A stretch of 64,000 nt of DNA from BOG-234 sp964636715 (GTDB lineage Bacteria; Acidobacteriota; Terriglobia; Bryobacterales; Bryobacteraceae): the NCBI GenBank assembly GCA_964636715.1, contig CAZWTH010000231.1:1-64000 (forward strand), read 5' to 3'. Under the pieces are notes generated by a model. That model saw only the letters and a program-made list of their open reading frames with translations. It was not told where the DNA came from and did not search any database. Below are positions 1 to 8,786 of the stretch, in pieces. The number at the start of each line of letters is the position of its first letter. Within the stretch, counting starts at the first letter, position 1. Made by a program: the position numbers and the translations under genes.

Positions 1-2
1 GC

Positions 3-680
3 TCCGATCAGGCGAAGTATGAAGCACTCAACGAGAATCTGGACCGTAAACCGCACTTCTTCAAATTCAACTCCACGTGGGAACCGGCGGGCTTCACCAG
101 CGGCGGCGCCTTCCTTCACCAGATCACGAAGGACTGGCAGATGTCCGGCATCTGGACGCTGGCTTCCGGAGGCGCCTACACCCTCGGCTACAGCTACCAG
201 AATCAGGGCGCCAACGTGAACATCACGGGCTCTCCGGACTTCGGCGGCACGGTGACGATGAACAACGTCGGCAGTGGCTGTTCGGGCAACGTGTACTCCG
301 AGTTCAACGCAGCCGGAGTGACGGGACCAACATACGGCAGCGCGGGTCTCGAATCGGGCCGCCTGCAGATGCGCGGTTGCGCCACAGACAATGTGGATGC
401 TTCCGTCGTCCGCCGCTTCCGCTTCTGGAAGTTCCAGGAAAGCCGCCGGTTTGAGTTCCGCGCGGATATCTACAACACTCTGAATATCGTTCAGATCACG
501 GGTATCAGCACGTCGGGCACGTTCAACACGCCGGCGGGCATGGCGCTGCAGAACGGCGAATTTACTTCGACGGGAGCTATCGCCTCAGGCAAGCAGTTGC
601 CCAAGAACGCAGGCTTCGGCGCCGCCAACAACGCCGCGACCATGCGCAACATACAACTTGAAGTTCGCTTCGGCTTCTAA
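3..680 (+). CDS. TonB-dependent receptor, C-terminal fragment
   Basis: Beta-barrel end of an outer-membrane TonB-dependent receptor; the start lies upstream of the window, and the frame is open from base 3. About 225 residues are visible, with alternating aromatic/polar strands, the segment FEFRADIYNTLNIVQ that recalls the last strands of Oar-like receptors, and a terminal LEVRFGF ending in Phe, as expected of a barrel inserted by the BAM complex. The plug and N-terminal domain cannot be seen. It is followed by a strong terminator and then by pectinolytic genes, so uptake of pectin-derived oligosaccharides is a reasonable inference but not shown by the sequence. Confidence 0.85.
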   Translation, partial: SDQAKYEALNENLDRKPHFFKFNSTWEPAGFTSGGAFLHQITKDWQMSGIWTLASGGAYTLGYSYQNQGANVNITGSPDFGGTVTMNNVGSGCSGNVYSEFNAAGVTGPTYGSAGLESGRLQMRGCATDNVDASVVRRFRFWKFQESRRFEFRADIYNTLNIVQITGISTSGTFNTPAGMALQNGEFTSTGAIASGKQLPKNAGFGAANNAATMRNIQLEVRFGF

Positions 681-702
681 GCCGGGGCCTGGTTCGCAAA
701 AC

Positions 703-741
703 GCGGGGGGGAAGGCATAAGGCCTTCTCCCCCGCTTTTTA
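703..741 (+). terminator. Intrinsic terminator after the TonB receptor
   Basis: A 14-bp stem (703-716 with 723-736, one G-T wobble) closes a short ATAAG-type loop and is followed by TTTTTATTT. This is a textbook Rho-independent terminator, 22 bases after the receptor stop codon. It separates the receptor transcript from the pectate lyase gene, which therefore needs its own promoter between 742 and 783. Confidence 0.93.
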
Positions 742-783
742 TTTGGGTGACGCAAATCTGGTAATAAAATAGTCCGCAGCCCG

Positions 784-2079
784 ATGAAGCTTCGCATCGC
801 TCTCGCCGTCTTCGCCGCCACGGCGGTATCCATCTCCGCATTCGCGGCGGTTATCGGCGCGAACGTCGCGGCCCTGCCTCTTACCGGAGAACGGATCGCC
901 TCACTACCCGCCGCACAACAACCGGCGTGGCGGAAGTATCTGGCGCATTCCATTTCACAAATGCGCGCCGACCGCGCCGCGCTCGATGCCGAAATGAAGA
1001 AAGCCGGGCTGAAGGCCCCGGTCATTCCTCCGAGCGGATCGGCCGCGAAAAGTATTCCGCTCGATAAGCCCGCCGATTGGTATGCGGGCGCGGAAGCGCG
1101 GCGCATCGCCAATATCGTCATCTCATTTCAAACGCCGGCGGGAGGGTGGAGTAAAAATCTCAACCTGGCGGATCACACGCGCGCAACAGGTGAGCACTTT
1201 GCCGGCAATAATTCCTCTCCCGTGCCGGGCGTTGCGGATTTCGACGCGTCCAAAGATCCGAAATGGGAGTATGTGGGGACGCTGGATAACGACGCAACCA
1301 CAACGGAGATTCGTTTTCTCGCGAAGGTAGCCGGGGCCAACGGCGCCGATAAAGAAGCGCAGGCGTGGCGCGCCTCTTTCCTTCGCGGGATCGAATACAT
1401 CCTGACGGCGCAGTACCCGAACGGCGGATGGCCGCAGATCTGGCCGCTGCAGGGCGGCTACCACGACGCGATCACGTTCAATGATGATGCCATGACCAAA
1501 GCGCTGATGGTTTTGTTCGACGCGTCGAACGGAACGGCTGACTTCTCGAGCGTTCCGGCGAATCTGCGGAGGCGAGCGCAGGCGGCGGTCGTCAGGGGCA
1601 TCGAAATCATACTCGCGACCCAAATCGTAACGCAAGGCAAGCGCACCGCCTGGGGCCAGCAGTACGACATGCTGGACCTGAAGCCCGCCGGCGCCCGCAA
1701 CTACGAGCCGCCTTCGCTTTCGAGCGGCGAAACCGCCACCGTGCTGCTTTTCCTGATGAAACTCCCGAACCCGGGTCCCGGGGAAGTGGAGGCGATTCGC
1801 GCCGGCACCGCGTGGTTGAAGTCGGTAGCCATCTATGGCAAGGCCTTCGAGCGCGGGCCGAACGGACGGACTTTAACGTCCGCTCCCGGGGCAGGACCGA
1901 TCTGGTCGCGCTACTACGAGATCGGTTCCAATCGCCCGATCTTCGGCGATCGCGACAAGACCATTCACGACGATGTGAACGAAATTTCGCTGGAACGCCG
2001 CAACGGCTATAGCTGGTACAACGCGGGACCCCAGGCCGCGCTCGATCGCTTCGCCGAATGGAACGCCGGCCGGCCCTGA
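784..2079 (+). CDS. pelA: Pectate lyase, PL10 (PelA/Pel-15E) family
   Basis: Secreted pectate lyase cleaving alpha-1,4-polygalacturonate by Ca-dependent beta-elimination. The first ~22 residues form a signal peptide (MKLRIALAVFAATAVSISAFA). The body carries PL10 hallmarks: GGWSKN near residue 120, GGWPQIWPLQGGYHDAITFN near 215-235, the NYEPPSLSSGET segment near 305, and RYYEIGSNRPIFGDRD near 380 followed by HDDVNEISLERRNGYSWY. The length of 431 residues fits a single catalytic domain with a helical N-terminal extension and no carbohydrate-binding module. It lies between the TonB receptor and a convergent GH28 gene, a coherent pectin-depolymerising set. Confidence 0.93.
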   Translation: MKLRIALAVFAATAVSISAFAAVIGANVAALPLTGERIASLPAAQQPAWRKYLAHSISQMRADRAALDAEMKKAGLKAPVIPPSGSAAKSIPLDKPADWYAGAEARRIANIVISFQTPAGGWSKNLNLADHTRATGEHFAGNNSSPVPGVADFDASKDPKWEYVGTLDNDATTTEIRFLAKVAGANGADKEAQAWRASFLRGIEYILTAQYPNGGWPQIWPLQGGYHDAITFNDDAMTKALMVLFDASNGTADFSSVPANLRRRAQAAVVRGIEIILATQIVTQGKRTAWGQQYDMLDLKPAGARNYEPPSLSSGETATVLLFLMKLPNPGPGEVEAIRAGTAWLKSVAIYGKAFERGPNGRTLTSAPGAGPIWSRYYEIGSNRPIFGDRDKTIHDDVNEISLERRNGYSWYNAGPQAALDRFAEWNAGRP

Positions 2080-2154
2080 TCTGAGCGAGCCGGCCGCCCT
2101 GTCAATCTGCGTGCCGATTGTGAATCAGCCGTCCGCTACCGCCCGTGACAACCG

Positions 2155-3516
2155 CTATTTCAGTACATACGGCTTCTCGACCGTAACGGGCGCAGGCACT
2201 TTCGGCGGATCGATTGTCGCTGCTCCCGCAAGCCCTTTGCCGGTCACATTGTGGATGCTGAGCAGCGGCCCGGAATACCCGGTCACGTGAATGTTTTTGA
2301 TGTCGGCATTTTTGATGTTCGTGAGCGAAACGCCCTTTGCGCATGTACCGGATACATTCGCCAGCGTGAAGCCATCGAGCGGCTTATCCGGATGAATGCC
2401 GGTCCCGTCCACGAGCAGCGGGCAGTCCTGCACCCGCACATTCGTGAACCGGAAATTGCGGATCGTCGGGATGCCTTCGAGACCGGGGACCGGGTCCTGA
2501 TCCTGCAGGCCACTGTTGAGGATGTTGAACCGGAGAAAGCCGCCATCCGTTCCGGATACATCCAGATCGTTGGCTGTGATGTCTTCAATGAAGGCGCCGC
2601 GGCCCGGGCGGCTTTTGATATAAAGCGCAAACGTTTTCGCCCTTGTGAATTTGCAGCGCTCGATACGGACGTTGCGGATGCCCCCCGAAGTCTCGCTGCC
2701 AATCCCGATGCAGGCAAAAATCGAGTCGGCGAACGTGCAATCTGTTATGTGCACGTCTTCCGTGGTCTGCAGTAGCTTATAGCCCTCCATACCGCGGCCG
2801 GATTTGAGGGAAATGCAATCGTCGCCGGTGGAGATATCGCAGCCCTGAATGCGTACGTGTTTGCAGGAATCGATGTCGATGCCGTCGCCATTGCCCCCGG
2901 TGCTGCGAATCGTCAGGTTGCGAATGGAAATGTTCTCACACAACGTCGGGTGAATGCTCCACATCAGGCGGTGCTCGGTCGAGAAGTCTTCGAGGCGAAT
3001 ATCGTTGCACCGGATGAACTCAATAAGGGCGGGATGGCGCAGGGGATTCTGCGGCGTCGGACGGCCCCCGAGCGCCGCATTGCCGGCGATCCTGCCCGGT
3101 CCCACGATGGCGATGTGTTCGGCGTCAAGCGCATAGATCAGCGCGGTGCGGCCCGAAATCCATTTGCCTTCCCAGCGCACCTGCATCACGGGATAATCGG
3201 CGAAATCGGGCGTGCCCGAGAGAATCGCATCTTTCTCCAGACGAAGCGTGACGTTGGAACGCAGCGCGATCGCGCCCGTCAGGTAGTTGCCCGCGGGCAC
3301 GACAGCCTCTCCGCCGCCGAATACCCAGCAGCGGTCAATGGTCTGCTGCAGCGCCGCGGTGTCGCGAGTCCTGCCATCGCCCGTAGCGCCGAAATCGCGC
3401 ACGTTGAGACTGCGCTTCGCGGGCGCGGGGGAGGCATGTTGCTGGGCGCTGGCCTTTACCTGCGGCAGCAGGAGAACACCAGTAGCCTTGAGAACGTGGC
3501 GGCGGGTCGGGGACAT
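2155..3516 (-). CDS. Glycoside hydrolase family 28 (polygalacturonase-like)
   Basis: Exported GH28 enzyme, probably an exo-polygalacturonase or rhamnogalacturonan-active relative. The start at 3516 gives MSPTRRHVLKATG, a twin-arginine-type signal; a longer frame to 3588 adds 24 residues that would precede this signal and is rejected. The product is 453 residues. Right-handed beta-helix motifs are visible: NGDGIDID (the NTD-type Asp), STGDDCISLKSG (the DD pair), then GIGSETSGG in place of the classical GHG, and YIKSRPGRG for RIK. The GSETSGG form is typical of bacterial exo-acting GH28. It is divergent from the CE15 gene with only 70 bp between them. Confidence 0.92.
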   Translation of the reverse strand: MSPTRRHVLKATGVLLLPQVKASAQQHASPAPAKRSLNVRDFGATGDGRTRDTAALQQTIDRCWVFGGGEAVVPAGNYLTGAIALRSNVTLRLEKDAILSGTPDFADYPVMQVRWEGKWISGRTALIYALDAEHIAIVGPGRIAGNAALGGRPTPQNPLRHPALIEFIRCNDIRLEDFSTEHRLMWSIHPTLCENISIRNLTIRSTGGNGDGIDIDSCKHVRIQGCDISTGDDCISLKSGRGMEGYKLLQTTEDVHITDCTFADSIFACIGIGSETSGGIRNVRIERCKFTRAKTFALYIKSRPGRGAFIEDITANDLDVSGTDGGFLRFNILNSGLQDQDPVPGLEGIPTIRNFRFTNVRVQDCPLLVDGTGIHPDKPLDGFTLANVSGTCAKGVSLTNIKNADIKNIHVTGYSGPLLSIHNVTGKGLAGAATIDPPKVPAPVTVEKPYVLK

Positions 3517-3560
3517 GGCATGGCGAGGATACCATGGCTGCGGCGGCCGATGTTTTCGTA

Positions 3561-3589
3561 TATGATGAACATCTGAGGTAATGTTCATG
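3561..3589 (+). promoter_or_regulatory. Palindrome covering the RBS and start of the CE15 gene
   Basis: Perfect 8-bp inverted repeat ATGAACAT (3565-3572) and ATGTTCAT (3581-3588) with an 8-nt loop CTGAGGTA. The loop holds the only good Shine-Dalgarno (GAGG), and the right arm contains two in-frame ATGs region-wise, 3581 and 3587. A TATGAT that could be a -10 element sits at 3561-3566. GAGG is 8 nt from the ATG at 3587 but only 2 nt from 3581, which decides the start. The site could be a repressor operator in the divergent GH28/CE15 promoter or an RNA hairpin controlling translation. Confidence 0.55.
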
Positions 3590-5074
3590 TCTCAAACTAT
3601 TTCCGCCCGCCGCGCCGCCGGGATCGTATTCGCGGGGCTGATCGCCCTTCCAGCCGGCAGTCTCCTGTTTCAATCCAGAGGCGCCGACGCCACGCCGCCG
3701 GTCCGGATGACCAAAGCTGAAGATCACCAGCGGACCATGGAACTGCTGGGTATCAAGGAACTCCGCAAGGGCAAGGCAGGCAGAGACAAGACCGACCCCA
3801 ATTTCGCGAATTACGACGAGTCGAAAGCGAACCCGTTTCCGAACCTTCCGGACCCGCTGACGCTGAAGAACGGCAAGAAGGTCAGGACGGCCGCCGATTG
3901 GTGGAATAAGCGCCGTCCCGAAATCGTGGAAGATTTCGACCGCGAAGTCTATGGCCGCGTGCCGAAGAACGTTCCGAAAGTGAAGTGGGAAGTCGCGTCG
4001 ACCACGAACGGAAAACGCGGTGACGTGGACATCGTCACCAAACAGTTGGTAGGCGTGGTGGATAACTCGATGGATCCCGATATCGAAGTGAAGATCGCGC
4101 TCTCTCTCACGACGCCCGCGCACGCGACGGGACCGGTGCCGGTGATCATGCAGTTCGGTGGCTTTGGAGGGGGACAGAACGCGGCTTCGGGGCCGCCCTA
4201 CGATCCGAACGCGTTCAACGCGCCGCCCGCCGGGCGCGGACCTGTCGCGGCATTCGGCGCATCCGGCGCGGGCCGTGGCCCAGGATTTGGCGGCGGCCGC
4301 GGACCCACAGGACCCACGTGGCAAGATCAGGTTCTCGCGAAAGGCTGGGGTTATGCCACACTCAACCCCGGCAGCATTCAGGCGGATAACGGCGCCGGGC
4401 TGACCCTCGGCATCATCGGGCTCTCCAACAAAGGTCAGCCGCGCAAAGCCGATGACTGGGGCGCTCTGCGCGCGTGGGCCTGGGGCGCGAGCCGCGCGAT
4501 CGATTATTTCGAGACCGACAAGGCGGTGGACGCGAAGCATATCGCGATCGAAGGCCATTCGCGGTATGGCAAAGCGGCGATCGTCGCTCTCGCCTACGAA
4601 CCGCGTATGTGGACGGCCTACGTCAGTTCCTCCGGCGAAGGCGGCGCGAAGCTGCATCGCCGCAACTGGGGCGAAATTATCGAGAACGTTGCGGGGATTG
4701 ACGAATATCACTGGATGGCCGGCAATTTCCTGAAGTACGCGGGACCGCTCGGATGGAACGATCTGCCGGTGGATTCGCACGAGCTGGTGGCGATGATCGC
4801 GCCGCGCCCGGTGTTCCTGAGCGCGGGCAACGGCGGCTACGACGTCGAGCCCGGCGGCGATAGCTGGGTGGACGCGAAAGGCACGTTCCTCGCGGGCGCC
4901 GGAGCGGGTCCGGTGTACCGGCTGCTCGGGAAGAAAGATCTCGGAACTACTGAATTTCCGAAGATCGAAACGCTGATCGCGACGGGCGACATCGCATTCC
5001 GCCAGCATTCGAGCGGACACACGGACGTACCGAACTGGCCGTATTTCCTGGATTTCGCGTCGAAGCACATGTAG
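3587..5074 (+). CDS. CE15-family glucuronoyl esterase
   Basis: Secreted alpha/beta-hydrolase expected to cleave 4-O-methyl-glucuronoyl esters linking hemicellulose to lignin. The start at 3587 is chosen on RBS spacing. A signal peptide runs to about residue 33 (SARRAAGIVFAGLIALPAGS). The body has the CE15 nucleophile motif GHSRYGKA (Ser near 325), the acid-bearing SSSGEGGAKLHRRNWGE, the APRPVFLS strand and the catalytic His in HSSGHTDVPNWP. An unusual Gly/Pro/Arg-rich insert (nt ~4160-4325) interrupts the hydrolase fold before WQDQVLAKGWGYA. Its 495 residues are a little long for the family because of this insert. It starts the plus-strand cell-wall operon after the divergent GH28. Confidence 0.88.
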   Translation: MSQTISARRAAGIVFAGLIALPAGSLLFQSRGADATPPVRMTKAEDHQRTMELLGIKELRKGKAGRDKTDPNFANYDESKANPFPNLPDPLTLKNGKKVRTAADWWNKRRPEIVEDFDREVYGRVPKNVPKVKWEVASTTNGKRGDVDIVTKQLVGVVDNSMDPDIEVKIALSLTTPAHATGPVPVIMQFGGFGGGQNAASGPPYDPNAFNAPPAGRGPVAAFGASGAGRGPGFGGGRGPTGPTWQDQVLAKGWGYATLNPGSIQADNGAGLTLGIIGLSNKGQPRKADDWGALRAWAWGASRAIDYFETDKAVDAKHIAIEGHSRYGKAAIVALAYEPRMWTAYVSSSGEGGAKLHRRNWGEIIENVAGIDEYHWMAGNFLKYAGPLGWNDLPVDSHELVAMIAPRPVFLSAGNGGYDVEPGGDSWVDAKGTFLAGAGAGPVYRLLGKKDLGTTEFPKIETLIATGDIAFRQHSSGHTDVPNWPYFLDFASKHM

Positions 5075-5145
5075 GCTTCACATCCAGGCTTCTGGCGGAT
5101 CGGCGCCTTTCGCGATAAGCTGTCGGACGAGAGGAATACCGATCC

Positions 5146-7419
5146 ATGAGGAAAACAGGCGCTGCGGCGTTGCTTTTGGGCGCGTGCGCGGCATGGTTTG
5201 CCCTGCAGGCTGCGTCCTCAGCGAACTCTATCGGGATGACGCTGGTGACGGTTCCCGCCGGCAGCTTCGAGATGGGCGCGGACTCCGTCCCGCTGCCGCA
5301 GGAGCTGATCAAAGGTCCTTCGGGCGTAATCTATGACCGTACCTCGGCTGACGGCGACTACGACGAGACGCCTGTCCATCGCGTCACCATCAGCCATCCG
5401 TTCGCGATGAGCGCGACTGAGGTCACGATCGAACAATTCCAGAAGTTTCGTCCGGAATTCAAGGGTGATCCTTACTATGCGCCGTACGCTTCGGGCGTGA
5501 GTTGGGACGACGCGGTTGCGTTCACGAAATGGCTCAGTGAAAAAGAGGGCAAGCCCTATCGTCTGCCCACGGAAGCCGAATGGGAATACGCGGCCCGTGC
5601 GGGCACAAAGACGCTCTTCTCTTCCGGCGCCCATCGGCCAGCGCCCGGGGCGGCCAATCCCTGGGGCTTGAAGAACATGAATACGAACGTGGCGGAGTGG
5701 TGTCTCGACTGGCACGGTTTGTATCCGAGCGCCGCGCAGACAGATCCCGTGGGTCCTGCCACCGGAATCGGCCGCGTGATTCGCGGCGGCGGGCTCGATT
5801 ATCGTGCTGCCCCGAAGACCGATGAAGGACGCCACCTTCCCGCCGAAATGGCGTACTACGCGCGGTCCGCCAATCGCGCCAGCATGGCGCCGGGTTTCCG
5901 GGGGGCGCACGGCATCGGGTTTCGCGTAGTGCAGGCCCCGATGCCCACAACCAAGCCACTGCCCGTCACCCCGAACTTCTTCGTCACGGACGTAAAGCAG
6001 AATGCGCCGGACCTGAAGCGCGGTCCGAATCCCGATGTTCCTTTCTATTACTCGCGTCCACTCTTCCCCAATGCCGGCGACAAAGACATGCGCGCCGTGG
6101 GCTGGAAGATCGGATTCAAAGCGGGTCTCGGCGTCGCGTATCACAACTCCGCCGTTCAGGTACTCAACAACGGTGATCTGATCGCGGCGTACTACAACAC
6201 GCCGCAGTACGAAGACGATCCCGATCAAACCGTGATGACCATGCGGCTGCGCTACGGCGCCGAGGATTGGGACATGCCCGAGCCCTGGCCCGATTTCACT
6301 GACGCGGATGACGCCGCGCCTGTGTTCTGGAATGAAGCCGGCCATCTCTGGTTCTTCTGGGGCTCGCCCCGTCTGCTGGGTGGAGGACCGTTTCAATACA
6401 TGACCTCGGACGACAATGGCGCGACGTGGAGCCCGGTCACGCTGGCCCATCTCACAGCGCCTCCCGGTAAGTTCACGCCGCAGCCGATCAACAGCGTGGT
6501 GCGCGCGAAAGACGGAACCATTTATCTGCCGGTGGACGGCGACGGCAGCGTCAGCGTCGTTTTCAACTCGCATGACAACGGCAAGACGTGGACCGATCCG
6601 GGTGGGCGCACAGCGGGACGTCACACCACGCTCGTGATCGGGCGCGATGGTTCGCTCATCGGCTACGGCGGCAAGAATTCAGAGATTGATGGTTTTATGC
6701 CGAAAGCCGTTAGCCACGATGGTGGAAAGACGTGGGAGAAATCGAAAACCCCATTCCGTCCTCTGGGCAGCGGACAACGGCCGAGCATCATCCGGCTGCA
6801 ATCGGGCCGGCTGCTTTTCGTGGCCGATCTCTTCAATAAGAAGAAGCTGGGCCCGGATGGCGCCGGCGCATTCGTCGCGCTGAGTGACGATGATGGCGCC
6901 ACGTGGCAGAAGCGCCAGCTTCCAGGCGTCGTCACCGTTGGCTACGTGACGGCGACGCAGGCACCGAATGGCGTGATCCATATCGTGACGTCAAAGGGCG
7001 ATCCATCGCTTCACATCGAGCTGAACGAGGCGTGGGTGTTGAAAGGTGGCGATTCCGCTCCTGCACCCACGGAAGCGCGCGATGTTCATGAGAGCCAGGA
7101 GAAGTATCCGGATGGAAAGACGAAAGCCGTGTGGAGCGCCGGGTTCACGCCCGATAACCGCTACGTGCTGAACGGCCGGCAGACATTCTTTTATCCCAGC
7201 GGGAGAAAACAGTGGGAGGCTACGTATGTTGCCGGGCGAAAAACCGGCGTCGAAACTTTCTGGAATGCGGCGGGCGCGAAAGAGTGGGAGCGTTCGTTTG
7301 CGCCTGATGGAATCTGGATCTGGACACTCTACGGCCCGGGCGACCGGATCACGGCGCAATCGCGCTGGCGCGGCAAGAAACTGATCGATGCGAACACCAA
7401 CGGAGCATTGGCGCAATGA
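5146..7419 (+). CDS. Secreted FGE/SUMF1-like + BNR sialidase-like + MORN-like fusion
   Basis: Three-part exported protein of 757 residues. After a signal peptide (~1-25) comes a formylglycine-generating-enzyme-like domain (~28-270: VPAGSFEMG, ETPVHRVTI, RLPTEAEWEYAARAG, NVAEWC, RVIRGGG). The Cys residues expected after RVIRGG in true FGE are absent (RVIRGGGLDYRA), so a binding rather than oxidase role is likely. Residues ~300-660 form a sialidase-type propeller with four Asp boxes (SDDNGATW, SHDNGKTW, SHDGGKTW, SDDDGATW). The tail (~670-750) has YPDGKTK / YPSGRKQWEATY / WNAAGAKEW repeats like MORN/YwqK proteins. Substrate unknown. It overlaps the next gene by ATGA, so they are co-translated. 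Confidence 0.82.
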   Translation: MRKTGAAALLLGACAAWFALQAASSANSIGMTLVTVPAGSFEMGADSVPLPQELIKGPSGVIYDRTSADGDYDETPVHRVTISHPFAMSATEVTIEQFQKFRPEFKGDPYYAPYASGVSWDDAVAFTKWLSEKEGKPYRLPTEAEWEYAARAGTKTLFSSGAHRPAPGAANPWGLKNMNTNVAEWCLDWHGLYPSAAQTDPVGPATGIGRVIRGGGLDYRAAPKTDEGRHLPAEMAYYARSANRASMAPGFRGAHGIGFRVVQAPMPTTKPLPVTPNFFVTDVKQNAPDLKRGPNPDVPFYYSRPLFPNAGDKDMRAVGWKIGFKAGLGVAYHNSAVQVLNNGDLIAAYYNTPQYEDDPDQTVMTMRLRYGAEDWDMPEPWPDFTDADDAAPVFWNEAGHLWFFWGSPRLLGGGPFQYMTSDDNGATWSPVTLAHLTAPPGKFTPQPINSVVRAKDGTIYLPVDGDGSVSVVFNSHDNGKTWTDPGGRTAGRHTTLVIGRDGSLIGYGGKNSEIDGFMPKAVSHDGGKTWEKSKTPFRPLGSGQRPSIIRLQSGRLLFVADLFNKKKLGPDGAGAFVALSDDDGATWQKRQLPGVVTVGYVTATQAPNGVIHIVTSKGDPSLHIELNEAWVLKGGDSAPAPTEARDVHESQEKYPDGKTKAVWSAGFTPDNRYVLNGRQTFFYPSGRKQWEATYVAGRKTGVETFWNAAGAKEWERSFAPDGIWIWTLYGPGDRITAQSRWRGKKLIDANTNGALAQ

Positions 7420-8777
7420 AGTTTGGACTCGCGGCGGCGCTCACTGCGTCCGTTGCAACACTGGCGTTCGGCGCGGATACCGGCCGGCTGAAAGTCGCGC
7501 CCGGCGGCCACTTTCTGCAATACGAAGACGGAAGACCGTTCTTCTGGCTGGCCGACGCCGCGTGGCTGATGTTCAACAAGCTGACGCCGGACGAAATCAA
7601 ATCCTACCTTAACGACCGGCACGAAAAAGGCTTCAACGTCGTGCAGGTAATGGTGATTCGCGGTGGAGATAAGGACACGTCCGGCGCTCCGGCGCTCATT
7701 GGCAATGACCCTGCAACGCCGGATCTCACGCACGGCCGATGGGATCGCGTGGATCAGGCAATCTCGTTCGCCGATGACGAAGGCATCTATGTCGGTATGG
7801 TGGCGGCATGGGGCTCGATGGTGAAATCGGGCGCGCTGAACGAGTCGAACGCGAAGCAGTACGCCACATTTCTGGCGCGCCGCTATCGTGACCGGCCGAA
7901 CATCGTCTGGATTCTTGGCGGCGATATTCAGGGCGATATCCATCCCGAAGTCTGGCGCATCATGGGCGCCACGCTGCGAGCCGAAGACCCGAATCATCTG
8001 ATCAGCTATCATCCATTCGGCCGTATGCAGTCCTCTATGTGGTTTCATGACGAATCCTGGCTCGATTTCAACATGTTTCAGTCCGGCCATCAGCGCTATG
8101 ACCAGGATGTCTCGTCGCCCCACAAATTCGGTGAGGATAACTGGCGCTACGTGCAGGAAGACTACGCGCGCAAGCCAACCAAGCCAGTGATTGACGGCGA
8201 GCCTTCCTGTGAAGGCATTCCACAGGGACTGCACGATCCGGCGCAACCTCGCTGGAAGGATGCTGACGTTCGGCGTTATGCATGGTGGTCCGTGATGGCC
8301 GGGGCCGCGGGACACACCTACGGCGATAACTCCGTGATGCAATTCCTCCGGAATGGCGACGGCGCTGCGTATGGCGCGAGGGAATTGTGGAGCGACGCGA
8401 TTCACGATCCCGGCTCCGGAGAGATGCAGTATGTGAAGAAGCTGATGCTCTCAAGGCCATACTTCGAGCGCGTGCCGGATCAGACGCTGATCGCGGGGGA
8501 GAACGGCGCGAAGCACGATTACGTGATCGCGAGCCGGGGCAAAAAGTATCTGTTCGCGTATGACTACTCGGGGAAGCCCTTCCGTATTCGCATGGGCGCG
8601 ATCGGAGGGACCCGCGTGCAGGCGTGGTGGTACAGTCCGCGCGATGGGTCCGCACAAAAGGCGGGAACGTTCGAGAATCGTGACGAACACGCCTTCACTC
8701 CGCCGGATCAGAACGACTGGGTGCTGGTCATCGATGATGCGGCGGCCAAATTTCCAGCGCCCGGAACGGCGCCGTGA
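7416..8777 (+). CDS. GH140-type apiosidase-like hydrolase (DUF4038)
   Basis: Exported (beta/alpha)8 hydrolase of the DUF4038/GH140 type; characterised members remove apiose chains from rhamnogalacturonan II. A short signal peptide (MKFGLAAALTASVATLAFGA) precedes the family signature GHFLQYEDGRPFFWLADAAW, then NDRHEKGFNVVQVMV and NIVWILGGDIQGD with the likely acid/base region, and DGEPSCEG later in the barrel. The last ~90 residues (RGKKYLFAYDYSGKPF onward to NDWVLVIDD) form the C-terminal beta-sandwich usually annotated as putative collagen-binding. Its ATG overlaps the stop of the preceding fusion gene. Placement among pectinases supports a pectin side-chain role. Confidence 0.85.
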   Translation: MKFGLAAALTASVATLAFGADTGRLKVAPGGHFLQYEDGRPFFWLADAAWLMFNKLTPDEIKSYLNDRHEKGFNVVQVMVIRGGDKDTSGAPALIGNDPATPDLTHGRWDRVDQAISFADDEGIYVGMVAAWGSMVKSGALNESNAKQYATFLARRYRDRPNIVWILGGDIQGDIHPEVWRIMGATLRAEDPNHLISYHPFGRMQSSMWFHDESWLDFNMFQSGHQRYDQDVSSPHKFGEDNWRYVQEDYARKPTKPVIDGEPSCEGIPQGLHDPAQPRWKDADVRRYAWWSVMAGAAGHTYGDNSVMQFLRNGDGAAYGARELWSDAIHDPGSGEMQYVKKLMLSRPYFERVPDQTLIAGENGAKHDYVIASRGKKYLFAYDYSGKPFRIRMGAIGGTRVQAWWYSPRDGSAQKAGTFENRDEHAFTPPDQNDWVLVIDDAAAKFPAPGTAP

Positions 8778-8786
8778 GCCTGTGAC

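Noticed and set aside
3335..5068. Minus-strand open frame of 577 codons over the CE15 gene
   Set aside because: Antisense shadow in GC-rich sequence; its product is Arg-rich without recognisable domains, while the plus strand encodes a clear CE15 enzyme.
5146..5960. Functional formylglycine-generating enzyme
   Set aside because: The catalytic cysteines expected after RVIRGG are missing and no sulfatase gene is in the locus.
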